From: Sutcliffiella horikoshii DSM 8719
GTDB lineage: Bacteria > Bacillota > Bacilli > Bacillales > Bacillaceae_I
Direction of reading: 5' to 3'
Assembly: GCA_001648575.1 (NCBI GenBank)
Contig: LQXN01000063.1
Location: 286,812 to 350,811 of the forward strand
DNA: 64,000 nt
In this document: piece after piece, positions 25,072 to 35,826 of the stretch
Layout: each line of letters starts with the position of its first letter
Position numbering within the stretch: the first letter of the stretch is position 1
Program-made: the position numbers and the translations under genes
Notes under the pieces: generated by a model
Databases searched by the model: none
What the model was told of the DNA's origin: nothing
Seen by the model: the letters and a program-made list of their open reading frames with translations, nothing else

Positions 25072-26574
25072 TTAGTTGTTTAGATAATTCAAAGGATCTT
25101 TGAGTTGACCGTCTTGGTGTACTTCAAAGTGTAAGTGGACTCCTGTAGACTGACCAGTTGTTCCCATCACACCGATACTTGCTCCGCGTGAAACAGTTTC
25201 TCCAACAGACACACTCATGGAATCAAGGTGGGCATAAGTTGTTTTCATACCATTCTGATGGTTGATAACAATCTTATTCCCATATCCGCCATCCCACCCG
25301 GCAGATTCTACAACACCGTTATCGGCAGCTTTGATCGTTTTCTCACTTGGACGGGCGATATCGATACCTTTGTGCATCTTGCCCCAGCGGTGTCCCATTT
25401 TACTGGAGATATATCCACCCACTGCTGGCCATGCAAGAGATCCGCTTCCACGGGAAGGAATCACCTTTGTACCTTTAAGAACGATATGCTTTACAGGTTC
25501 TTTTAACGTTTCATCATGCGTTACTTCCGTCTTCATCGTAACGCCGTTTTCCTTAGTCATAATGGTGCGGACGTTCTTTTCACCATTTTCCCCTTGTTGT
25601 TTCACTTTCGTTTCTCCCTTAGGAAGATCTTCGTCTTCAATAACTTCCTGCTCGTAAGGGATTTCTTCGTTTTTAGATACTTCTTCTTTTACCAGAACTT
25701 TTAGGTACGGTTTTTTAGCGGACACATTTAATGTTTTTCCAACTTCAAGCAATGAACTCATTTCAATATCTGGATTCAATTTCAATAATTCTTCTGAAGA
25801 CAGATCATGCTTTTCCGCAATATCCCCTAAGGAATCTCCAGCCTGCACTTCATATTTCTTCGCTTCTTTTGTACCTTTTTTAATCTGTTCTAAAGCTTCT
25901 TTGGCTGTAACTACATCTTCAGGATCAACGTTTTTATTAGAGAATGAAACTTTTTCCGCAATAGAAACGTCTAATACACGAGACTCACCATTCTTCAATT
26001 CCGGAAGTTCTTGCTCCACGACTTGCTCAGCTTGCTTTTGCTCCAAAGCTTCTAGGTCTTCCTTGGATACATAATCCAACTTGAGCAGCTCGATCACTTT
26101 CTCTGCTTCTTCCTTGTCTTTAAGAAGCACTACTTCTTTCCCATCAATGGTCAAAGCGGAAGCACTCGCGTTTACTTCTACCTGCTCGACAACTGCATCA
26201 ATCGTTTCTTGATTATCTGCAGAAGGTCGAAATACCTTCTCAGGAACAACAGAAACTTGGTTACCAATGGAAAGCTCCAGATCTTTATATTGCTTCTGAA
26301 CAGAATCAATCTTGTCGTTTACCGCTTTATCCAACAATTCATTGTCGTCTACCGCTCCGACACGCTCTCCATTCAGGTACACATGATAAATGGTACCCAG
26401 AAGGGAGTTCTCAGTAGCATGGACAGCCATAGCTCCCAATGTGATGGTAGATGCAGCTGCAGTGGTAACCATCACCCTCTTAGTGAAAGTAGAAAGACGA
26501 TCTTTTTGAGATTTATGTTTACTATTTTGTTTTTGGGTGTATGTACTATATATACGCTTCAATCGGTTCATCAT
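25072..26574 (-). CDS. Secreted M23 peptidoglycan endopeptidase with LysM and G5 domains
   Basis: 500-aa cell-wall enzyme. The N-terminus has a basic head and a hydrophobic stretch (MVTTAAASTITLGAMAVHA) ending in a likely signal-peptidase site. A helical region (about 60-235) is followed by LysM (YEVQAGDSLGDIAEKHDL), a G5 domain (EEVSKNEEIPYEQEV and KGTKVIPS) and a C-terminal LytM/M23 peptidase. Zinc ligands are seen in HKGIDIA and VHLHFEVH. It should cut peptide cross-links in peptidoglycan. It lies upstream of walR in the same orientation and could be a WalR target; one imperfect WalR-like site is present upstream. Confidence 0.93.
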   Translation of the reverse strand: MMNRLKRIYSTYTQKQNSKHKSQKDRLSTFTKRVMVTTAAASTITLGAMAVHATENSLLGTIYHVYLNGERVGAVDDNELLDKAVNDKIDSVQKQYKDLELSIGNQVSVVPEKVFRPSADNQETIDAVVEQVEVNASASALTIDGKEVVLLKDKEEAEKVIELLKLDYVSKEDLEALEQKQAEQVVEQELPELKNGESRVLDVSIAEKVSFSNKNVDPEDVVTAKEALEQIKKGTKEAKKYEVQAGDSLGDIAEKHDLSSEELLKLNPDIEMSSLLEVGKTLNVSAKKPYLKVLVKEEVSKNEEIPYEQEVIEDEDLPKGETKVKQQGENGEKNVRTIMTKENGVTMKTEVTHDETLKEPVKHIVLKGTKVIPSRGSGSLAWPAVGGYISSKMGHRWGKMHKGIDIARPSEKTIKAADNGVVESAGWDGGYGNKIVINHQNGMKTTYAHLDSMSVSVGETVSRGASIGVMGTTGQSTGVHLHFEVHQDGQLKDPLNYLNN

Positions 26575-27193
26575 GGTCTTTATTTCCCCCTGATTTCTTT
26601 CCCCATTCTTATAAACAGTTTTTATTTAGGTTTACTAGATTCCTCGAAATAGGTCTAATGATACCCATTTAAAATTTCCGACTACTTTACCATACCATAT
26701 GTCTATGATTCAATAGAATACTAGAACAAAAGATGTAACCTAATTGTATTATTCTTGTCATATTTAGGCGATTTATAGGGGTTTTTCCTTATTTAGCCAG
26801 TATTTGTGGGTAATTTTACATAGTTTTGACGATAGAAGTGGAAGTATAGGAGAAAATATCCTTTATTGTTACAGAAGGGTAACATCAGTGGGATGTAATT
26901 GGGTTACGATTCGTGGGTTTGGATGATTGTATTTGTTCTTTTGGGGTGTGTTGGGGGCGATTGGAGCCGATTGGAGCCAGTATCACTCGAAAAAATGAAT
27001 CATTGAAGGCGACGCATGGAATGGATCAGGGCCACCAAATGAGTGTTGTTCAGTCGTCATTGAGGACCTATGCAACCACCAGGACCACTAATATGGCTAC
27101 CTCAGTCGTCATTGAGGATTCCAAAAAGAGAAAGCCAGCCTGCTGGGCGGAGTTTCTGGCATTTAGATGTAATGGATAGTCTTTTATACAAAA
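26575..27193. other. Intergenic region without a convincing gene; short direct repeats
   Basis: 620 bp between the M23 gene and the tRNA cluster. It has GATTGGAGCC twice in tandem (near 26957-26976) and TCAGTCGTCATTGAGGA at 27050-27066 and 27102-27118. A plus-strand frame at 26913-27179 lacks a ribosome site and homology and I do not call it a gene. A possible WalR box is at 26734-26750. Confidence 0.5.
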
Positions 27194-27231
27194 AAAGCAG
27201 CGCATTCACCTAAAGGTGAATGCGCTGCTTT
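27194..27231 (-). terminator. Terminator of the tRNA cluster
   Basis: Perfect 18-bp stem: AAAGCAGCGCATTCACCT (27194-27211) and AGGTGAATGCGCTGCTTT (27214-27231), followed by T's on the minus strand. Confidence 0.95.
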
Positions 27232-27235
27232 GAGA

Positions 27236-27308
27236 TGGCTCGGGACGGAATCGAACCGCCGACACATGGATTTTCAGTCCATTGCTCTACCGACTGAGCT
27301 ACCGAGCC
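27236..27308 (-). tRNA. tRNA-Phe (GAA)
   Basis: 73-nt cloverleaf starting GGCTCGGTAGCTCAG with anticodon loop CTGAAAA (GAA) and GGTTCGATTCC T-loop. The 3' CCA is not encoded. Last of four tRNAs. Confidence 0.97.
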
Positions 27309-27414
27309 GTATATTTGATTTTCAAAACAATATGATATGCACTCGAACCATCACCCAAATTTTAAAGTTCAAAAATTTGTGCGCTGAAGTCAAGCTTCGA
27401 AGCTTACTCGATCG

Positions 27415-27440
27415 TGCTCTACCGACTGAGCTACCGAGCC
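27415..27440 (-). pseudogene. 5' fragment of a tRNA-Phe gene
   Basis: 26 bases (GGCTCGGTAGCTCAG... through the D-arm) are identical to the 5' end of the neighbouring tRNA-Phe, then homology stops. No anticodon arm or 3' half is present. A 14-bp palindrome AAGCTTCGAAGCTT lies next to it at 27392-27405. Confidence 0.85.
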
Positions 27441-27472
27441 TAACACTCTAAAAGAGCTAAGAAATATGTAAA

Positions 27473-27548
27473 TGGCGGTCCCGACCGGGATCGAACCGGC
27501 GATCTCCTGCGTGACAGGCAGGCATGTTAACCGCTACACCACGGGACC
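27473..27548 (-). tRNA. tRNA-Asp (GTC)
   Basis: 76 nt with encoded CCA; starts GGTCCCGTGGTGTAG, anticodon loop CTGTCAC (GTC), T-loop GGTTCGATCCC. Confidence 0.97.
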
Positions 27549-27560
27549 TAATAGAAAAAA

Positions 27561-27635
27561 TGGTGACCCATACGGGATTCGAACCCGTGTTACCGCCGTG
27601 AAAGGGCGGTGTCTTAACCGCTTGACCAATGGGCC
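27561..27635 (-). tRNA. tRNA-Glu (TTC)
   Basis: 75 nt with encoded CCA; starts GGCCCATTGGTCAAG, anticodon loop CTTTCAC (TTC), T-loop GGTTCGAATCC. Confidence 0.97.
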
Positions 27636-27652
27636 TTACTTTTGAGAGAAAA

Positions 27653-27728
27653 TGGTGTGCCATGAAGGACTCGAACCTTCGACCCTCTGATTAAAAGTCA
27701 GATGCTCTACCGACTGAGCTAATGGCAC
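27653..27728 (-). tRNA. tRNA-Lys (TTT)
   Basis: 76 nt with encoded CCA; starts GTGCCATTAGCTCAG, anticodon loop CTTTTAA (TTT), T-loop GGTTCGAGTCC. First of the four tRNAs; the order Lys-Glu-Asp-Phe matches the cluster downstream of purA in B. subtilis. Confidence 0.97.
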
Positions 27729-27895
27729 CTATGATAACTTCGCCTTATGTAACTTTGAATCTATTTTGACGACGTTTTTAATAATATCATACTATCAACA
27801 AAACTTGCAATAACTTTTTTTGAAAAATATTAACTTCTAAAAAACTTACTAAAACCCGTCCAGTAAAAAAGAAGAAAGGGGAACTACTGAGTGTA

Positions 27896-28044
27896 ATGAA
27901 GACACTTTGAACCAGAAAATTATCTTGAAAGTGTCTTCATCTGAAGTATGATGACACTTTGGTGAGGATTTTTTTGTCATAAGTGTCTTCATACTCTCCA
28001 TGAAGACACTTTGACACTAATTTAGTCAATAAAAGTGTCTTCAT
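27896..28044. repeat. Three-unit hairpin array with 52-bp period
   Basis: ATGAAGACACTTT or its one-base variant starts at 27896, 27948 and 28000; its reverse complement AAAGTGTCTTCAT (variant TAAGTG...) starts at 27928, 27980 and 28032. Each unit is a 13-bp stem with a 19-nt loop, and units are separated by 7 nt. Loop sequences differ but loop lengths are identical. It lies between the purA terminator and the tRNA-Lys promoter. Confidence 0.92.
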
Positions 28045-28100
28045 AAGCAATCTCCATGGAGCATGGCAAACAACAACTCAACCACCACCAAACCAAATAA

Positions 28101-28137
28101 AAAGCCCCTTCATCCTAAACCAAGGAGAAGAGGCTAA
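28101..28137 (-). terminator. purA terminator
   Basis: Minus strand AGCCTCTTCTCC pairs with GATGAAGGGGCT around TTGGTTTA, followed by TTTTTATT. Confidence 0.85.
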
Positions 28138-28153
28138 CCTAAAATTTTAACTA

Positions 28154-29476
<1,323 letters not shown>

Positions 29477-29533
29477 TTAAGTTCATTTTTCAACCAAAGT
29501 AAGTTTATCAGCTGACAGTAAGAAAGTCAACCA

Positions 29534-29578
29534 AAACACGAACAATGTTCGAAATCTAAATATAGTTTGTTCGTAATT
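29534..29578 (-). promoter_or_regulatory. Putative PurR operator (PurBox pair) of purA
   Basis: Two inverted CGAAC boxes: CACGAACAAT (box 29534-29546) and, on the other strand, ACGAACAAACT (29564-29578). They fit the PurBox AWWWCCGAACWWT with one or two mismatches each, in the expected inverted arrangement upstream of purA, a known PurR target in B. subtilis. Confidence 0.7.
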
Positions 29579-29629
29579 AAGACTAATATCCTATCTCAAA
29601 ACCTAATTAATCTTATATATTACACTTAG

Positions 29630-29706
29630 CCCGTGGATCTCCGTTTCAGACGCTTAGCTTTTCGCGGGCGGTCCGAAAGCCTCTTCACTCCATTGAAGGC
29701 CACTGA
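29630..29706. repeat. REP-like palindromic repeat, shortened
   Basis: Contains CTTTTCGCGGGCGGTCCGAAAGCCTC, similar to the core TTTCCGC-GGGCGG-TTGAGCCTC of the copies at 34727 and 49383, but the other half is missing. Lies between purA's promoter and the dnaC terminator. Confidence 0.6.
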
Positions 29707-29738
29707 AAAAAGCACCTACATGACGTAGATGCCTTTTA
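29706..29738 (-). terminator. dnaC terminator
   Basis: Minus strand AAGGCATCTAC pairs with GTAGGTGCTT, followed by TTTTTC; it starts immediately after the dnaC stop. Confidence 0.85.
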
Positions 29739-31106
29739 TTATGCCCCTGGAGGGACGGATTCATCATCAAATCTCCGCTCCAGGTTAACAAATTTATTAT
29801 ATTCTTTTACGAAAGCAAGAGAAACCGTTCCTACCGGGCCGTTACGTTGCTTTGCCAGGATAATTTCGATAATGTTCTTGTTTTCACTTTCTTTATCGTA
29901 ATAGTCATCACGATACAGGAACCCAACAATATCGGCATCCTGCTCAATACTTCCGGATTCACGGATATCGGACATCATCGGTCGCTTGTCTTGACGTTGC
30001 TCCACCCCACGGGAGAGCTGCGACAGGGCGATAACAGGGACTTCGAGTTCCCTTGCCAATGCTTTAAGGGAACGGGAGATTTCGGATACTTCCTGCTGAC
30101 GGTTTTCTCCGCCGCCGCGTCCGCTACCCTGGATCAATTGAAGGTAATCGATCAGGATCATCCCAAGTCCGCTCTCCTGTCTTAGACGACGGCATTTGGA
30201 ACGAATTTCACTGACACGAATACCAGGGGTGTCATCAATGTAAATACCTGCATTGGAGAGGCTTCCCATTGCCATAGTGAGCTTGCTCCAATCATCGGCT
30301 GTCAGCTGGCCAGTCCTAAGGTTCTGTGCATTGATGTTCCCTTCTGCACAAAGCATCCTCATGACAAGCTGCTCGGCGCCCATCTCAAGACTGAAGATGG
30401 CGACGTTTTCACGGGCCTTCGTAGCCACGTTTTGGGCAATATTCAAGGCGAATGCCGTTTTACCAACTGAAGGTCGGGCAGCGATGATGATCAAGTCGTT
30501 TCGCTGGAATCCCGCAGTCATTTTATCTAGCTCGGTAAAGCCCGTCTCAATACCTGTCACTTCCCCTTTACGGTTATGGAGCGTTTCGATATTGTCATAG
30601 GTTTTCACCAATACATCCTTGATATTTTGGAACACACCGGAATTTTTCCGTTGAGAGACTTCTAAGATCTGCTTTTCCGCCTCGTTCAGTAATCCCGCTA
30701 CTTCATCTTCCCGACTATATCCTTCTTGTGCAATATTGGTCGCGGTACGGATCAAACGGCGAAGGATGGACTTCTCTTCCACGATCTTCGCGTAATACTC
30801 AATGTTTGCTGCAGTAGGTACAGAGCCAGCGATGTCACTTAAGTAAGAAACCCCGCCGACCTCTTCCAGCAACTTCAGGTTTGCAAGCTCAGAAGTCACT
30901 GTGACTAAGTCAACCGGCTCCCCGCGGTCGGAAAGATTGAGCATGCAGTCATATATCTTCTGATGGGCGGCACGATAAAAGTCATCAGGCATCACAAGCT
31001 CCGATGCCAATGTCAGTGAGGACGGCTCGAGAAAAATCGCTCCTATGACCGCCTGTTCCGCCTCTATATTTTGTGGTGGTATTCTATCTTCAAAAATATC
31101 ACTCAT
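29739..31106 (-). CDS. dnaC: Replicative DNA helicase DnaC (DnaB family)
   Basis: Hexameric helicase of the replisome (named DnaC in B. subtilis), 455 aa. The N-terminal DnaB domain begins PPQNIEAEQAVIGAIFLEP. The RecA-like motor has Walker A AARPSVGKTAFALNIA, NVAIFSLEMG, Walker B LGMILIDYLQLIQG, the ALARELEVPVIALSQL segment and arginine finger region GSIEQDADIVGFLYR. No intein is present at the usual sites. Confidence 0.98.
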   Translation of the reverse strand: MSDIFEDRIPPQNIEAEQAVIGAIFLEPSSLTLASELVMPDDFYRAAHQKIYDCMLNLSDRGEPVDLVTVTSELANLKLLEEVGGVSYLSDIAGSVPTAANIEYYAKIVEEKSILRRLIRTATNIAQEGYSREDEVAGLLNEAEKQILEVSQRKNSGVFQNIKDVLVKTYDNIETLHNRKGEVTGIETGFTELDKMTAGFQRNDLIIIAARPSVGKTAFALNIAQNVATKARENVAIFSLEMGAEQLVMRMLCAEGNINAQNLRTGQLTADDWSKLTMAMGSLSNAGIYIDDTPGIRVSEIRSKCRRLRQESGLGMILIDYLQLIQGSGRGGGENRQQEVSEISRSLKALARELEVPVIALSQLSRGVEQRQDKRPMMSDIRESGSIEQDADIVGFLYRDDYYDKESENKNIIEIILAKQRNGPVGTVSLAFVKEYNKFVNLERRFDDESVPPGA

Positions 31107-31199
31107 CCCTGTTCCTCCTCCCTTGAAAAGCCGATATAATTACTTCTGGCGCTGAACTGCCAATTTACACAGAAAAAAGTCCAGATGAGACCTCATAAA

Positions 31200-31222
31200 G
31201 AAAACTCGGCAATAGCCGAGTA
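31200..31222 (-). terminator. rplI terminator
   Basis: ACTCGGC and GCCGAGT form a 7-bp stem with a 4-base loop followed by TTTTC on the minus strand, next to the rplI stop. Confidence 0.85.
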
Positions 31223-31228
31223 TCTTCC

Positions 31229-31678
31229 TTACTTTTGTTCTGTCACATGCACCTTCAAAGTTGCTGTAACGTCTGTGTGAAGTTTTACCGGTACATTTGT
31301 ATAACCTAAAGCGCGGATGGCATCATTTAGCTCCATTTTGCGCTTGTCGATTTTTATTTTATGCTTCTTCTGAAGCTCTTCAGCAATTTGTTTGGTGGTG
31401 ATGCTACCGAATAGACGGCCGCCTTCACCTGCTTTTGTTTGGAACTCAAGTGTCAGCTTTTCCAAGGTCTCTTTCAATTTCTTTGCATTTTCATGCTCTT
31501 GTTCCGCTTCCTTGGCTTCTTTGTTCTTTTGAGCTTCCAATGATTTAAGGTTACCATTTGAAGCTTCCATCGCCAACCCTTGTTTTAGTAGAAAATTATG
31601 GGCATAACCATCTGCCACGTTTTTCACTTCGCCTTTTTTGCCTTTACCTTTAACGTCTTTTAAAAATATTACCCTCAT
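31229..31678 (-). CDS. rplI: 50S ribosomal protein L9
   Basis: 149-aa ribosomal protein. The N-terminal RNA-binding domain [20 protein letters not shown] and [16 protein letters not shown] is typical, joined by a long helix ([20 protein letters not shown]) to the C-terminal domain [13 protein letters not shown]. It overlaps gdpP by 4 bp (31675-31678) and follows it in one operon, the usual arrangement. Confidence 0.98.
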   Translation of the reverse strand: MRVIFLKDVKGKGKKGEVKNVADGYAHNFLLKQGLAMEASNGNLKSLEAQKNKEAKEAEQEHENAKKLKETLEKLTLEFQTKAGEGGRLFGSITTKQIAEELQKKHKIKIDKRKMELNDAIRALGYTNVPVKLHTDVTATLKVHVTEQK

Positions 31679-33645
31679 TCCTTGGAACCTCCTTCTAAGT
31701 ACTCTGTTATTGCTTGTTTCAGCTTTTCTTCCGCTTCTTCGATGGTTGTGTTCATCTGGGTCGCCGCATTGGTAAGGTGTCCTCCGCCGTCAAGGCTCTC
31801 CATCACGACCTGTACATTGACATCTCCAAGCGATCTCGCACTGATGCTGACCTGTTCCCCGTTTCGATGGGCGATGACAAAGGACGTATTGATGTCGCTC
31901 ATTGCAAGCAGGGTATCTGCAGCCTGGGCGATCATGACCTGATCAAAAGACTCCTCAGGGGTACCTTTTGCAATCACAACGCCTTCCCTAAACAGATAAG
32001 CACTCTCTATCAACTTTGCCCGTTTCACAAAGCGGTCAAGATTTTCTTTAAGCAGTTTTTGCACAAGAATGGTGTCAGCACCTTGAGAACGCAAATAGGA
32101 AGCTGCATCAAATGTACGTGAACCGGTTCGAACCGTGAAACTTTTCGTATCTACTATTATACCAGCTAATAGGGCGGTTGCTTCAAGCATTGTGATTTTG
32201 ATCCGCTTTGGCTGATACTGTAAAAGCTCTGTCACAAGCTCTGCTGTGGAAGATGCATATGGCTCCATATAGACAAGCAAAGGATCTTCGATGAAATCCT
32301 CTCCGCGTCGGTGGTGATCGATTACGACGACATTATCCATCTTATTCAATAGTTTTTCCTCAATGACCAAGGATGGCTTATGCGTGTCAACAACGACCAA
32401 CAGTGTGTCATTTGTTGCTATCTCAAAGGCATCTTCCGGAGAAATGATCTTTTCCCAAAGCTCATTGTGGTTCTTTAATTCTTCTAAAAGGCGGAAAATG
32501 CCAGCATCCGTTTCCTGCTGATTTAACACTATGTAAGCATCCTTATGATTTAGCTCCGCCACTTTTGCAATACCGATGGCCGCTCCAAGTGCATCCATAT
32601 CCGGATAACGATGCCCCATGATGATGACCTTGTCACTTTCGCTTATCAGTTCCTTCAAAGCATGAGAAATGACGCGCGCACGGACTCGTGTCCGTTTTTC
32701 CATCGGATTTGTTTTCCCTCCGTAGAAACGCACCTTTCCGTTTGTCTGCTTGATGGCGACCTGGTCCCCTCCACGGCCTAATGCAAGGTCAAGACTGGAC
32801 TGGGCAAGCTGTCCAAGCTCCGGCAAGGATGGAACGCCTGTACCAATTCCAACACTTAAGGTTAGGGGCATGCTTTGTTTAGAAGTTTGTTCCCGTACTT
32901 CATCTAAGATAGAGAACTTATTTTTTTCCAACTGAATAAGGATATGTTCATTCAACACGACGATAAACCGCTCCATGGACGTTCTTTTCAAAAAGACGCC
33001 GTTCTCCATGGACCAATTATTAATGATCGAGGTGACCTGACTGTTGATCGCACTTTTTGTCTGGTCATCCATTCCTTGCGTTACTTCATCATAATTATCC
33101 AAGAAGATGATGCCGAGCACTGTTCGCTCATCCTCGTATAATTTTTCAATATGAGTTTGTTCTGTAATATCAAAAAAGTATATCAGACGTTCTGCTTTTT
33201 TGATGACCGCTTTGTATTTCCGGTCATGCAAAGGAATGGTTTCCGTTTCGATATCCTGCTTTAATAGAGGGATCAGATTCTCCCCGACATCATATAAAGA
33301 CCTCCCAACCAATGTTTCCTCATGAAAACAGGAAGCAAGGAACGGGTTGGTCCATTCAATTTGATAATCGTCATTATAAAGCATGATTCCGATCGGCATT
33401 TCCATCAAGGCTTCTTCCCCGACCTTTTTTAACCGGTAGGAAAGGGTGGAAATATATGTCTCCATTTCTTTCTTAGCCTTTTGTTCCACTTTGATGTAAA
33501 GATATACAACCAAGCCTAGGAGCAGAAAGCTGACAATCCCTATTTGCCATTGGAAAAACACGATTATCCCTAGTTGAATCAATGCTAATACAAAAAGTAA
33601 ATAGACGGGATAACGAAGATTCAGTTTTTCGAAATAATTAGGCAT
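31675..33645 (-). CDS. gdpP: Cyclic-di-AMP phosphodiesterase GdpP
   Basis: Membrane phosphodiesterase that degrades c-di-AMP, affecting wall and potassium homeostasis; 656 aa. Two membrane helices (about 10-55), a PAS domain ([20 protein letters not shown]), a degenerate GGDEF domain and then DHH/DHHA1. Catalytic motifs are [26 protein letters not shown] and [16 protein letters not shown]1 ends with [11 protein letters not shown]. It sits between yybS and rplI as in other Bacilli. Confidence 0.97.
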   Translation of the reverse strand: MPNYFEKLNLRYPVYLLFVLALIQLGIIVFFQWQIGIVSFLLLGLVVYLYIKVEQKAKKEMETYISTLSYRLKKVGEEALMEMPIGIMLYNDDYQIEWTNPFLASCFHEETLVGRSLYDVGENLIPLLKQDIETETIPLHDRKYKAVIKKAERLIYFFDITEQTHIEKLYEDERTVLGIIFLDNYDEVTQGMDDQTKSAINSQVTSIINNWSMENGVFLKRTSMERFIVVLNEHILIQLEKNKFSILDEVREQTSKQSMPLTLSVGIGTGVPSLPELGQLAQSSLDLALGRGGDQVAIKQTNGKVRFYGGKTNPMEKRTRVRARVISHALKELISESDKVIIMGHRYPDMDALGAAIGIAKVAELNHKDAYIVLNQQETDAGIFRLLEELKNHNELWEKIISPEDAFEIATNDTLLVVVDTHKPSLVIEEKLLNKMDNVVVIDHHRRGEDFIEDPLLVYMEPYASSTAELVTELLQYQPKRIKITMLEATALLAGIIVDTKSFTVRTGSRTFDAASYLRSQGADTILVQKLLKENLDRFVKRAKLIESAYLFREGVVIAKGTPEESFDQVMIAQAADTLLAMSDINTSFVIAHRNGEQVSISARSLGDVNVQVVMESLDGGGHLTNAATQMNTTIEEAEEKLKQAITEYLEGGSKE

Positions 33646-33679
33646 GTTTTTTTCAGCTCCTAATTAATAGTTTTGCTAG

Positions 33680-34627
33680 TTACTTACCTTTATTGTTCCC
33701 CTGTATTCTTTCTCTTAATTGAAAACCGATATCTACTATTCCTATCATTCTTATTATATAGACCAAAGGTGGGATTAGGAAGGATAAAATTAGGATTGTG
33801 ACAGGCACCGCCTTAGATACCCCTTTTATATGACAAAAGAAGAAAATAAACGAAAAGCCCTGCACGGTCATCATTAACATCAGGATGAACGAAAGATTAA
33901 TCACTGCCATATATAATGTCGAGCCTTCTTCCGGCTGCATGAGGGACAAGATCAGTACTATCAGATAATACCAAAGCAAGCTTCTTGGCAGCATCAATTC
34001 CCTGAACGGAGGGAAGGGTGTTACCGCCATCTTGAGCCTTCTCACAATAAAAACGGTGACGAGCTGGGAGAAAAAGGCATGAACAAACGATGTAAGCACA
34101 AACATGGACGGCAAGAGGTAGGAGGAATAGCCCAGGTACTCTTCCATTCTTTCTAAACCTTCTTTGGCATTCTCCTGACCGAGAGAATTCGCGATAGATT
34201 CTGAAGCCTGCATCGACTCCCTGATCATACCTTGCAGTATTTCCATAAAATCAATGTTAAATAGGACAATAGCCACCACATAAGCCAATATATAATTAAT
34301 CAAATATACTCCCGTTGCAGCTCCTAAAATGGCATAGCGATTAGCCTTGATGCCGATAAGGTGCCCCATCACCACTCCAACCGTACTTGCCGGGATGCTC
34401 AATAAAAGTGCCAGTGGCGATCCAATCAGCACACTCAAAAGGCCGGCAACTACGATGAGCCATATTCCCGATTTCCATCCGTTTCTTGCCGTATATACGA
34501 CAAACGGGACAACCATGGCAAGCAGCGTGACCATGCCCAGAAATGGAATATAGAGCGTGATAAGCAGCAACAAGATGTAAATGCCAAGCAGTGTGGCCCC
34601 TTCAGTTATATGTTTGGTTTGTTTCAC
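33680..34627 (-). CDS. yybS: YybS-family membrane protein (DUF2232)
   Basis: 315-aa membrane protein with about eight helices. The KQTKHITEGATLLGIYILLL start, LGMVTLLAMVVPFVVYTARN and LPRSLLWYYLIVLI fit DUF2232, always found just before gdpP. Function unknown. The start is GTG at 34625-34627 with GGAGG eight bases upstream; the frame open to 34720 has no support. Confidence 0.9.
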   Translation of the reverse strand: MKQTKHITEGATLLGIYILLLLITLYIPFLGMVTLLAMVVPFVVYTARNGWKSGIWLIVVAGLLSVLIGSPLALLLSIPASTVGVVMGHLIGIKANRYAILGAATGVYLINYILAYVVAIVLFNIDFMEILQGMIRESMQASESIANSLGQENAKEGLERMEEYLGYSSYLLPSMFVLTSFVHAFFSQLVTVFIVRRLKMAVTPFPPFRELMLPRSLLWYYLIVLILSLMQPEEGSTLYMAVINLSFILMLMMTVQGFSFIFFFCHIKGVSKAVPVTILILSFLIPPLVYIIRMIGIVDIGFQLRERIQGNNKGK

Positions 34628-34726
34628 TATATAAACCTCCAAAGAACGCTTAGTTACACAATATGTATAGTTTATCCTTAAGATTCTATTACAATCAAAT
34701 GTTATGTTGGATGATATCATAAACTC

Positions 34727-34859
34727 CCTGTTGTCCTTCGTTCCAGGTGTTCGCTTTCCGCGGGACGGTGGTTGAGCCTCCTCGGCTTCGCCTGCGGGGT
34801 CTCAACCAACCGTTACTCCCCCGCTGGAGTCTCACACCTTGCACTACGGACATCAGGGT
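34727..34859. repeat. REP-like palindromic repeat (copy near rpsR)
   Basis: Outer arms CCCTGTTGTCC and GGACATCAGGG enclose a core with TTCCAGGTGTTCGCTTTCCG, GGTTGAGCCTCCTCGG, GGGGTCTCAACCAACCGTTA and CCGCTGGAGTCTCACACCTT. It is nearly the same as the copy at 49383. It fills most of the gap between yybS and rpsR. Confidence 0.88.
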
Positions 34860-34890
34860 AGAATTTTATAATTTTTTTTAAGAAGCTAGC

Positions 34891-34933
34891 AAAAAGGAAG
34901 GCAGCAAGATATTCTCTCACTGCCTTCCTTTTT
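34891..34933 (-). terminator. rpsF-ssb-rpsR operon terminator
   Basis: AAAAAGGAAGGCAG (34891-34904) and CTGCCTTCCTTTTT (34920-34933) pair; T-run on the minus strand. Confidence 0.92.
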
Positions 34934-34948
34934 AGTTATTCGGCTGTA

Positions 34949-35236
<288 letters not shown>

Positions 35237-35259
35237 CTATAAAACGATTCCTTCTAAAA

Positions 35260-35781
35260 TTAGAACGGCAAATCGTCATCTGATATATCAATTGGTTGGC
35301 CATCATTCTTAAATGGGTCGTCATCAACACGAGTATAACCTTGGTTGTTGTTATTGCTGCGCTGTTGGTTCTGATCGTACCCGAAGTTAGGTGATGAACC
35401 ATAGCCTTGATTTTGATTTGGATTAGGGCGAGATGCATTTCCAGATCCAGAACCGCCGGATCCCTTAGGCTCCAAAAACTGAACACTTTCTGCCACTATT
35501 TCCGTTACGTACACACGTTTTCCATCTTGGCCTTCATAATTGCGTGTCTGCACACGGCCATCCACACCAGCGAGGCTCCCTTTTTTAAGGAAGTTTGCTG
35601 CGTTTTCAGCTTGCTTTCTCCAGACAACACAGTTAATAAAATCAGCTTCGCGTTCGCCCTGCTGATTCTGGAACGTACGATTGACTGCCAATGTAAAAGT
35701 AGCAACCGCCACTCCACTTGGGGTATAGCGCAATTCAGGGTCTTTGGTCAAGCGACCGACCAATACTACGCGATTTAACAT
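35260..35781 (-). CDS. ssb: Single-stranded DNA-binding protein SsbA
   Basis: Coats single-stranded DNA at the fork. 173 aa: an N-terminal OB fold ([46 protein letters not shown]), a Gly/Asn/Gln-rich linker and the acidic partner-binding tip DISDDDLPF. The start at 35779-35781 has AAGGAGGAG upstream. It lies between rpsF and rpsR, the universal Firmicute order. Confidence 0.98.
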   Translation of the reverse strand: MLNRVVLVGRLTKDPELRYTPSGVAVATFTLAVNRTFQNQQGEREADFINCVVWRKQAENAANFLKKGSLAGVDGRVQTRNYEGQDGKRVYVTEIVAESVQFLEPKGSGGSGSGNASRPNPNQNQGYGSSPNFGYDQNQQRSNNNNQGYTRVDDDPFKNDGQPIDISDDDLPF

Positions 35782-35826
35782 CAGAACCACTCCTCCTTGT
35801 GACGACGTCCATAAAGAGGACAACTA

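Noticed and set aside
26913..27179. Plus-strand ORF of 88 codons before the tRNA terminator
   Set aside because: No ribosome site, low-complexity content due to direct repeats, no recognisable domain.
27230..27451. ORFs across the tRNA genes
   Set aside because: They are open frames of tRNA DNA and its flanks.
27896..28044. CRISPR array
   Set aside because: Repeats alternate in orientation, are only 13 bp and number six; no cas genes are near. It is an inverted-repeat array.
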